A program made the translations under genes and the position numbers. The notes under the pieces were generated by a model. It was not told where the DNA came from, ran no database searches, and worked only from the letters and a program-made list of their open reading frames with translations. Positions 21,923 to 27,704 of a stretch of DNA of 27,704 nucleotides are shown one piece after another; position 1 is the first letter of the stretch, and every line of letters begins with the position of its first letter. The DNA is taken from positions 1-27,704 of IMG/VR virus record IMGVR_UViG_3300046011_001614. The stretch is one strand, 5' to 3'. This stretch comes from a virus.

Positions 21923-22359
21923 TTGATTCCCAATTCATATTCTGTTAAGACAATAAATTCGTATCCTCTAACTTTACACCATTTATCCGCAGCTTCCCAT
22001 TTAGACATATTCACCGCGTACACTTCCGTTTCTCGAATAAACGTCTTTCTTCTTCTACTGTTTGATGGATTTGCTTGAGAATGTGGTTTAATTTCAACAA
22101 GGTAGGTTTTAACACCTTCTTTTGTTTTAATTGTCATTAGATTGTCTGGAAAATATCTATGCATCTTACCGTCTAATGGTGAAATATAGGGTATACAAAA
22201 TGATTCAGACGACCAACTAATTACATTTGGATTTGAATCTACCCATTTACAAAAACGTCGTTCCCAAGAAGACCTTAAAATAATGGTAGACGGATCTCCA
22301 GCGTATTTTTCTGGATGTATTGGATTCCATTTAACTGGTTTAGGATATTTCTTTGCCAT
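21919..22359 (-). CDS. 4: Head completion nuclease-fold protein (T4 gp4)
   Basis: 146 residues. Matches T4 gp4 in WNPIHPEKYAGDPSTIILRSSWERRFCKW, ISWSSESFCIPYISPLDGKMHRYFPD, and YLVEIKPH. The PD...(V)EIK residues (D72, E89, K91) form a PD-(D/E)XK-type site. In T4 gp4 finishes heads before tail joining. First gene of the minus-strand structural operon, right behind a late promoter; AAGGAAG precedes ATG 22357-22359. Confidence 0.92.
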   Translation of the reverse strand: MAKKYPKPVKWNPIHPEKYAGDPSTIILRSSWERRFCKWVDSNPNVISWSSESFCIPYISPLDGKMHRYFPDNLMTIKTKEGVKTYLVEIKPHSQANPSNSRRRKTFIRETEVYAVNMSKWEAADKWCKVRGYEFIVLTEYELGIK

Positions 22360-22381
22360 TGATTCTTCCTTGTTTTATTGT

Positions 22382-22389
22382 TATTTATG
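22382..22389 (-). promoter_or_regulatory. Late promoter CATAAATA for the minus-strand structural operon
   Basis: Minus strand reads CATAAATA, one mismatch to TATAAATA. Distance to the gp4 ATG is 22 nt, equal to the other late sites. Confidence 0.7.
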
Positions 22390-22390
22390 T

Positions 22391-22398
22391 ATTAAATA
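22391..22398 (+). promoter_or_regulatory. Probable late promoter ATTAAATA for the gp48 operon
   Basis: ATTAAATA keeps the TAAATA core and lies 24 nt before ATG 22423. It is back-to-back with the minus-strand late site in a 63-nt gap. Confidence 0.55.
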
Positions 22399-22422
22399 AT
22401 ACAAAACAAGAGGATATAACGA

Positions 22423-23451
22423 ATGCCGACATTACAACAGAGACGTTCCAATAAACAGTATTCAACTATTGGTTCCAAGACACAATTAATTGGTACAGAA
22501 GGTTCTAAATATAACATATCTTCTTATGTATATCCAATGGACATGCAGAATCCAGAAGAATATGGTGATAATTACGTTGTATTTTATGTTAATGTACAAG
22601 AGAATTCTAAATTTGTACAAACAAAAAACATAGTGGAAGATGCGTTGAGAGTTCCAAAAACTATATCTCAAATTGCTAATTCTAGTATCGCAAGAGATAT
22701 TCTAAAGGCAATTAATCTATTGGACGCAAATACGCCAAAGGAAGAAGAAAAAACTACATCAGCTGATGCATCCAAAGATACAAAGGCTGCCGTTGATGGG
22801 GTTCAAGCCAGTAACACAAAAGATAAGACTAATACAACAAAACGTATATCGGATGCTGTAATTTTACATATGCCCGTAGCTTTACAAGTTAGATACTCCG
22901 TGAATTATGACGAGATTGATTTAACTAAATTGACATTTGGATTGAATTTGATAGATCCTAACAGAGCAAATTCAATGGCAGGTACTGTTTCCACGGCAAA
23001 GGATATGTATTTGTTGAATAAGGATGATAAATTTAAAGCAGTGATGAATACCACCGTCAATCCAAAAACAGAATTGATTTTCAAATCTGTTGATTTACGT
23101 CAATTTTCATTTTCATATAGATTTGCTCCGAAAAATGAAGCAGAAGCAGAAAATGTATTACGTATCATTGATTTATTCAAGACTCATATGCATCCATCAT
23201 ATAAAGATGCTGATGGGTTCTTGTATATATTCCCTTCCGAATTTGATGTACAGTATTATTCAGGAACAGGTGAAAACACTGCATTACATAAACATACATC
23301 TTGCGTCTTGACTGGTATGACTGTTGATTATACACCAAATGGTTCTTTCAGTACATTTGCGGACGGAACTCCAACTCAGATTAACCTTACTTTGGATTTC
23401 AAAGAATTAACAACTTTGGATAGCGGTTCAATTTCAGATTACGGATTCTAA
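22423..23451 (+). CDS. 48: Baseplate-tail tube cap (T4 gp48-like)
   Basis: 342 residues. The C-terminal half has tail-tube-like fold hallmarks: FSFSYRFAPKNEAEAENVLRIIDLFKTHMHP, then FLYIFPSEFDVQYYSG, and CVLTGMTVDYTPNGSFSTFADG ending TQINLTLDFKELTTL. This is the pattern of gp48 in T4-like phages, which caps the baseplate and starts the tube. The N-terminal region has a low-complexity Lys/Thr/Ala insert near 104-140. Start ATG 22423 with GAGGA. First gene of the rightward baseplate operon. Confidence 0.85.
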   Translation: MPTLQQRRSNKQYSTIGSKTQLIGTEGSKYNISSYVYPMDMQNPEEYGDNYVVFYVNVQENSKFVQTKNIVEDALRVPKTISQIANSSIARDILKAINLLDANTPKEEEKTTSADASKDTKAAVDGVQASNTKDKTNTTKRISDAVILHMPVALQVRYSVNYDEIDLTKLTFGLNLIDPNRANSMAGTVSTAKDMYLLNKDDKFKAVMNTTVNPKTELIFKSVDLRQFSFSYRFAPKNEAEAENVLRIIDLFKTHMHPSYKDADGFLYIFPSEFDVQYYSGTGENTALHKHTSCVLTGMTVDYTPNGSFSTFADGTPTQINLTLDFKELTTLDSGSISDYGF

Positions 23452-23452
23452 A

Positions 23453-24034
23453 ATGTATTTTACAAATTTCAACAAAATAGATTATCCGTTTGTTAATCCA
23501 GACGGAACAGTCAAAACAATTAACATTATTGATATATCAAAAAATGTTAGAATACGAAAATTGATGGAAGCTAATGTAACTACGTTCGAAGACTATACAA
23601 TCCAGAACGACGATACACCAGAAATTGTTTCCGAGAAATTATATGGATCTCCTTATTACCATTGGGTATTGATGTTGGTCAATTTCAAATTTCATTATCT
23701 AAACGATTTCCCGATTTCATCAAAATCATTATTCAAATACGTAACGGATACATATGGTTCTGGTAAAGAATACGACACGCATCATTATGAACAAACAATC
23801 AATGACATTAGATTAATCATAGATCCACCAGAAGAAGTCATCAAACCAATTGATGAGAATTCCCCGACGTATCAAGAAGATTTACAAAATTATAATTTGT
23901 ATATTGATTTCATATCGAATCATAGAGTGACCAATTTAGACCACGAAACATTCTTAAACGATGAAAAAAGGAAAATCAAAGTGATTCCAAAAGTCGTTAT
24001 TGATTCGATTATACAAGAGATGAATGCATTATGA
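23453..24034 (+). CDS. 53: Baseplate wedge protein gp53
   Basis: 193 residues. YFTNFNKIDYPFVNPDG, a DDTPEIVSEKLYGSPYYHWVLMLVN (T4: ANAIYGNPQLYWVLLMCN) and the C-terminal KIKVIPKVVIDSIIQEM (T4: RQIKIIAKSDINSFMNDL) match. T4 gp53 also has 196 residues. It belongs to the wedge of the baseplate. It starts 1 nt after the gp48 stop and its end overlaps the next ATG (ATGA region). Confidence 0.92.
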   Translation: MYFTNFNKIDYPFVNPDGTVKTINIIDISKNVRIRKLMEANVTTFEDYTIQNDDTPEIVSEKLYGSPYYHWVLMLVNFKFHYLNDFPISSKSLFKYVTDTYGSGKEYDTHHYEQTINDIRLIIDPPEEVIKPIDENSPTYQEDLQNYNLYIDFISNHRVTNLDHETFLNDEKRKIKVIPKVVIDSIIQEMNAL

Positions 24035-25371
24035 TTAGTAATCATGAATTAAAAAGTGCGGGTGAGATTCAGGTCAAGAAATCTTATCTGATTACAAAAG
24101 ATAATGATTTTGTTGATATACAGAATCAAGTGATTTCATATAACATTTACGAGGATCTATTTTCTCCATTTATAACTGGTAATATCGTTATCCAAGATCC
24201 TCTTAGTATGATTGCTAATTTACCAATCATCGGCGAAGAGTTCTTGGAATTACTATTTGTTACGCCTGAATTAGACCAGAAGAAAGATTCCATATCTGGT
24301 AAATTTGCGATCTATAAGATAACAGATTATGAATATCTTCAGAATAGATTAGTTGGATATGTTATACATTTTGTATCCAAAGAAGCAATCATCGATCTTA
24401 ATGTTAAGATATCTAAGAAATTTGATGATAAATCTATATCACATATTGCTTCTGATATTCTAAAGATGTATTCGACGTTCCAAGGTAAACCAGACGAAGT
24501 TACAGAAGAACAATTGAGTAGATTCAACATAGAAGAAACCCAAAATGGACATACGTATATTTCAAATTATTGGAGTCCAGTTAAGAATCTTAATTACCTC
24601 GCGGAACACGCTATAACCAAAAATAGAACATTACCAGATGGAACTGTTGTTCCTGGAACTCCTTCTTATCTATTCTTTGAAAATAAAAATGGATTGAATT
24701 TTATATCGTTGGAATCATTGTATATGGGGGATTCAACCAGAACATTCACATATAATGATTTCAATAGAAATTTCTCGTCAGACGGTAGTTCCACTAGAGA
24801 TATTGAACGTAATTATTCAAATGTAATTGAGTTGAAAATCATTGAAGCATTTAATTACATGGATAGAATTAGAGGTGGTGCATTTACATCAAATTTGAAT
24901 GTATATAATCTTACAACGAAAACGTATAAATCTTTCAATTATGATTACAAAGACCATTATGATGAAAGTATTCGATTGAATCCGTTTTCTTCTGTATCCA
25001 AAAAGGTAATATCAACCAATCAATCTTGTATGATTAATGTTCCTAAGATGAATGGAATATATTCGGGTAGTCTTCATAACATTTCTAATTCTAATGTTAT
25101 ACAAAAACGAATGTCTATAATGTCATTGGCGCATTCCATGAGAGTTCAGATTACCGTTTATGGTAGAACTGATTACACCGTTGGACAGAAAGTTACATTA
25201 GATCTATATAGAGAAGAACCAACATATCAAGACGATATGGATCTGAAAGATAATACATTAAGTGGTAATTATATTATAGGATCGTTGAGGCATTTCATCG
25301 ATAGAACATATCATGAATGTGTAATGGAATTGATTAAAGATTCATCAATTGTAAATTTGAATAGAGGATAG
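24031..25371 (+). CDS. 27: Baseplate central hub (gp27-like)
   Basis: 446 residues. The N-terminal part (GEIQVKKSYLITKDNDFVDIQNQVISYNIYEDLFSPFITGNIVIQDP) has the pattern of hub proteins whose first domain is tube-like. Later pieces, YWSPVKNLNYLAEHAI, SYLFFENKNGLNFISLESL, and the C-terminal YTVGQKVTLDL...GNYIIGSLRHFIDRTYHECVMELIKDS, match gp27-type hubs. It binds the gp5 OB fold next door. T4 gp27 has 391. Overlaps gp53 (ATGA). Confidence 0.82.
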   Translation: MISNHELKSAGEIQVKKSYLITKDNDFVDIQNQVISYNIYEDLFSPFITGNIVIQDPLSMIANLPIIGEEFLELLFVTPELDQKKDSISGKFAIYKITDYEYLQNRLVGYVIHFVSKEAIIDLNVKISKKFDDKSISHIASDILKMYSTFQGKPDEVTEEQLSRFNIEETQNGHTYISNYWSPVKNLNYLAEHAITKNRTLPDGTVVPGTPSYLFFENKNGLNFISLESLYMGDSTRTFTYNDFNRNFSSDGSSTRDIERNYSNVIELKIIEAFNYMDRIRGGAFTSNLNVYNLTTKTYKSFNYDYKDHYDESIRLNPFSSVSKKVISTNQSCMINVPKMNGIYSGSLHNISNSNVIQKRMSIMSLAHSMRVQITVYGRTDYTVGQKVTLDLYREEPTYQDDMDLKDNTLSGNYIIGSLRHFIDRTYHECVMELIKDSSIVNLNRG

Positions 25372-25374
25372 ATT

Positions 25375-26178
25375 GTGGGAAGATTATATACTGGAGTTGT
25401 TGAGGATAGACTAGATCCTCTTCAATTAGGTAGGGTGAGAGTAAGGATTCATGGTAATATGACATCCAATAAGAAAGAATTATCAACAGAAGATTTACCT
25501 TGGAGTCCTGTGATGGGATCCGTCTATTCGGCTTCTATATCAGGATTAGGGCATGCTCCAGTTGGTATTGTACCTGGAACTACAATTGTCGGTCAATACT
25601 TGGATGATTATGAACAACAATTTCTGGTGATGGGAACATTATATGGAATATCCATGACCAAATCTGCTGAATCTATTTCTGAGATGACAGGAGGTGTTGT
25701 ATTTACAGACGGAGAAGGATTATTGGATTCAACTATTGGTATCGTTGGATCTGCGTTGGATTTAATGATAGATTCGTCTGCTGCCGAAAATCTAGGTATA
25801 CCAAAAAATGATGAACAATCAAATGAGACTCTTCTTGAATTCTATAAAATGGTACAAGTTCCTATAACAGAATTAGATACCATATACGAAATAAGAGCAA
25901 CATCCGATTTAGATAATTCTGGTGTAGTTTATTTTACTGGTAAATTCGATACCAATTTGAATAAATTTATATTCTATATGAACGAACCGTCGAAATGGGA
26001 TAATGTTGATTCTGAAATGTTCTCAAATATAAATCCATCCGATGAAACAGATACCAAAAAATATATGTACTTTTTGTATTCAGAAAATCCACCGTTAGTT
26101 ACAGACCATCCTGAATCTGATGTTGCATTGAATTTCTTCGATACAAATTTACCACCGAATAAAATGGTACAAGGATAA
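25375..26178 (+). CDS. 5: gp5 N-terminal OB-fold protein, separate gene with extra C-terminal domain
   Basis: 267 residues from GTG 25375 (AGAGGA 7 nt upstream). YTGVVEDRLDPLQLGRVRVRIHG and LPWSPVMGSVYSASISGLGHAPVGIVPGTTIVGQYLDD, then FLVMGTLYGI, match the OB-fold of T4 gp5 (WFVGVVEDRMDPLKLGRVRVRV). After ~100 residues there is a ~165-residue region, acidic, of unknown fold (GVVYFTGKFDTNLNKFIFYMNE, KKYMYFLYSE) not in T4 gp5. The lysozyme and needle are on the following gene, so gp5 is split into two chains. The OB fold sits on the gp27 hub. Confidence 0.9.
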   Translation: MGRLYTGVVEDRLDPLQLGRVRVRIHGNMTSNKKELSTEDLPWSPVMGSVYSASISGLGHAPVGIVPGTTIVGQYLDDYEQQFLVMGTLYGISMTKSAESISEMTGGVVFTDGEGLLDSTIGIVGSALDLMIDSSAAENLGIPKNDEQSNETLLEFYKMVQVPITELDTIYEIRATSDLDNSGVVYFTGKFDTNLNKFIFYMNEPSKWDNVDSEMFSNINPSDETDTKKYMYFLYSENPPLVTDHPESDVALNFFDTNLPPNKMVQG

Positions 26179-26181
26179 TCC

Positions 26182-27704
26182 ATGACAATAAACACAGATA
26201 CTTTACCAAAAGGATTGTATGTACCAAAACGATATGCAAAACAATCTAATATCAAACAGATTCAATTAGCCAATGTCAAAAGATTAGTTATTGCGTTAGA
26301 GGAAGCTGGTGTAACAAATGATGTATGTCAAGCTGCTGTATTAGGGATTTGTTCTGTTGAATCGGGATTTCTTCCTATTGAAGAATTGTATTCTGGTAAC
26401 GATAAACAAGCGTATTTTACTCAACAATATTGTACAAGGAAAGGATTACCTGCGTCTCAATGGATTTACTATGGTAAAGGTATTATACAATTAACGGGTC
26501 TGGCTACATATAAAGATACAACAAAATGGTACAAGATAATCTACAAGGAAGATCCAGGAATTATCGAGGATCCGTTTAAAGTAATGAAAGATGATATGAT
26601 GATGAAAATTGTTGTATCTTTCCTATTCATGAAATTACCAAAATTAAGAGATATCCAATCATCACCCGATATTTTCACTATCATACAACAAAAGGTTAAT
26701 AGTGGAACCAAAGATAAACATTTCTCCGAGAAACGTCAACGATATGAATTCTTCAAGTCGTTAGGTTCCGGTCCAAAACCGACAACAGAAGGTCTTGCTT
26801 CTTTACCTCAAGTTAAAGAAGCATCAATGCCTCCAGAATATTCTCCTGTTACGCCTAAACCATCATACAAAGATTCTGGTAACACCGAACCCCAAAGAAC
26901 TGATTCTGAAATATCAAAAGAACCTGCTCATAAACAAGAAGCATTCAGGGAAAATAGAGATGCCAATTTTTCTGAAATTGGATTTACAGATCCACAAGGT
27001 AAATATCCTCTAAGAGAATACATGAATGAATCTGACGTCAATAGATTATCAAGAGGTGTGTTAAGAAGGACTTGTATTGAATTTAAAGATTCAATTAGAA
27101 ATGTTGGTATAGATCTACCATTTGGGAAGGAATATGAACAACCAAAATGTCCTATTTCGGCTCAATATCCATTTAATAAAGTAACGGAAACAGAATCTGG
27201 ACATGTAATTGAATTAGATGATACACCAGGTAATGAACGTACACATTATTTCCATAGATCTGGTACATTCACCGAAATTGATGCCAATGGTACTACAGTT
27301 AATCAAATCATTGGTGATAATTATTCTATAATGGAAAGGAATGGATATGTTTATGTCAAAGGATCTTGTAATCTAACGGTAGAAGGACAAATTAACATTA
27401 AATGTAATTCAGATGTTAATTTAGAAGTCAATGGTGATGCAAATTGCGCTTTCCATAATGATGTCACGGTTGGTGTAGCAAACGATTTAAATTTTAATGT
27501 TGGTAACAATTTCAATCTTTCTATTGGTGGAGATTATAACCTAGAAACTGGAACTGTTGATAACAATCCAAAAGATACCAAAGAAGAAGATAAAGTGTAT
27601 GGTGGATTTACGTATCGTTCGAAAGGTATACTCGGATTTGAATCTTCCGCTGGTATTTTCTTTAAATCTGGTAAAGATATAACATCATCTTCTTCTGGCG
27701 TTCT
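26182..27704 (+). CDS. gp5 lysozyme-needle part: GH19-like lysozyme plus triple beta-helix, open at right edge
   Basis: At least 507 residues, open to the window end, with no stop. Residues ~30-200 resemble GH19 lysozymes: GICSVESGF with candidate Glu60, YYGKGIIQLTGLATYK (97-111). T4 lysozyme (GH24) is not seen. A Pro-rich linker (about 200-260) precedes the segment FTDPQGKYPLREYMNESDVNRL, and the gp5C needle entry TETESGHVIELDDTPGNERTHYF (T4: METESGHIQEFDDTPGQERYRL). Then come 8-residue repeats of V-x-V-x-G type (GSCNLTVEGQ, VNLEVNGDAN). Start ATG 26182, 3 nt after the previous stop. It punctures the envelope during injection. Confidence 0.88.
   Translation, partial: MTINTDTLPKGLYVPKRYAKQSNIKQIQLANVKRLVIALEEAGVTNDVCQAAVLGICSVESGFLPIEELYSGNDKQAYFTQQYCTRKGLPASQWIYYGKGIIQLTGLATYKDTTKWYKIIYKEDPGIIEDPFKVMKDDMMMKIVVSFLFMKLPKLRDIQSSPDIFTIIQQKVNSGTKDKHFSEKRQRYEFFKSLGSGPKPTTEGLASLPQVKEASMPPEYSPVTPKPSYKDSGNTEPQRTDSEISKEPAHKQEAFRENRDANFSEIGFTDPQGKYPLREYMNESDVNRLSRGVLRRTCIEFKDSIRNVGIDLPFGKEYEQPKCPISAQYPFNKVTETESGHVIELDDTPGNERTHYFHRSGTFTEIDANGTTVNQIIGDNYSIMERNGYVYVKGSCNLTVEGQINIKCNSDVNLEVNGDANCAFHNDVTVGVANDLNFNVGNNFNLSIGGDYNLETGTVDNNPKDTKEEDKVYGGFTYRSKGILGFESSAGIFFKSGKDITSSSSGV

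Noticed and set aside
21522-21926. Plus-strand open frame (134 aa) rich in Phe/Gly/Ser opposite the 271-aa gene
   Set aside because: It mirrors the Lys/Pro repeat region of the minus-strand gene and has no start signals.

Overview
This window is a piece of a T4-like myophage genome (Straboviridae-type core genes), strongly AT-rich. The evidence is a set of recognisable T4 homologues: DNA ligase (gp30, cut by the left edge), late sigma factor gp55, recombination nuclease gp47/gp46, late co-activator gp33, helicase loader gp59, ssDNA-binding protein gp32, small terminase gp16, head completion nuclease gp4, and many tail/baseplate proteins (gp26, gp51-like, tape measure, a tail-tube-fold protein, gp48, gp53, gp27-like, gp5). 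The host is probably Gram-negative: the phage encodes a lipoprotein with a lipobox and three different wall hydrolases. It probably also has an exosortase system, because the phage carries a secreted protein ending in a PEP-CTERM sorting signal. A betaproteobacterium (for example a methylotroph) would fit, but that is inference.

Layout. 1-6894 (+) is replication, recombination and late regulation: ligase, an unknown gene, a consensus sigma70 promoter, gp55, three small unknown genes, gp47, a frameshifted Vsr-like homing-endonuclease gene wedged between 47 and 46, then gp46. 6919-9676 (+) is accessory: a frameshifted lipoprotein gene and small unknown genes driven by near-identical promoters. 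9707-10951 (+) holds a PD-(D/E)XK exonuclease and an exported SleB-type hydrolase, separated by a hairpin-rich gap. 10996-12945 (+) is the gp33-gp59-gp32 operon, closed by a strong terminator. 13027-13957 is a self-contained cassette (late promoter, PEP-CTERM gene, terminator) that looks like a moron. 14115-15485 (+) contains a small unknown gene, an ADP-ribosylglycohydrolase and a frameshifted small gene with its own late promoter, ending in a bidirectional terminator. 22359-15535 (-) is one long late operon: gp4, a Lys/Pro-rich 271-aa protein, a tail-tube-fold protein, gp16, gp26, a gp51-like protein, the tape measure and a permuted NlpC/P60 enzyme. 22423-27704 (+) is the diverging baseplate operon: gp48, gp53, gp27-like hub, gp5 OB-fold protein, and a separate gene for the gp5 lysozyme/needle, open at the right edge.

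Regulation can be read from the sequence. Four copies of TTTCG(A/T)-N16-TATAAT precede accessory and replication operons, and one consensus sigma70 promoter precedes gene 55. Late promoters (two exact TATAAATA, two close variants) lie 22-24 nt before the ATG of the PEP-CTERM gene, the small MKTFKEF gene and both diverging structural operons. gp55 and gp33, encoded here, would be the factors reading them.

The most interesting points are: (1) a canonical T TTT TTT slippery heptamer at the very end of gene 26 whose -1 frame runs straight into the gp51-like gene, just upstream of the tape measure, as in lambda G/GT-type tail chaperones; (2) the phage-borne PEP-CTERM protein under a late promoter; (3) a gp5 split into an OB-fold gene and a gene with a GH19-like rather than T4-lysozyme domain plus needle; (4) the homing-endonuclease remnant between 47 and 46; and (5) three genes each apparently missing one base, which may be real decay or consensus error.
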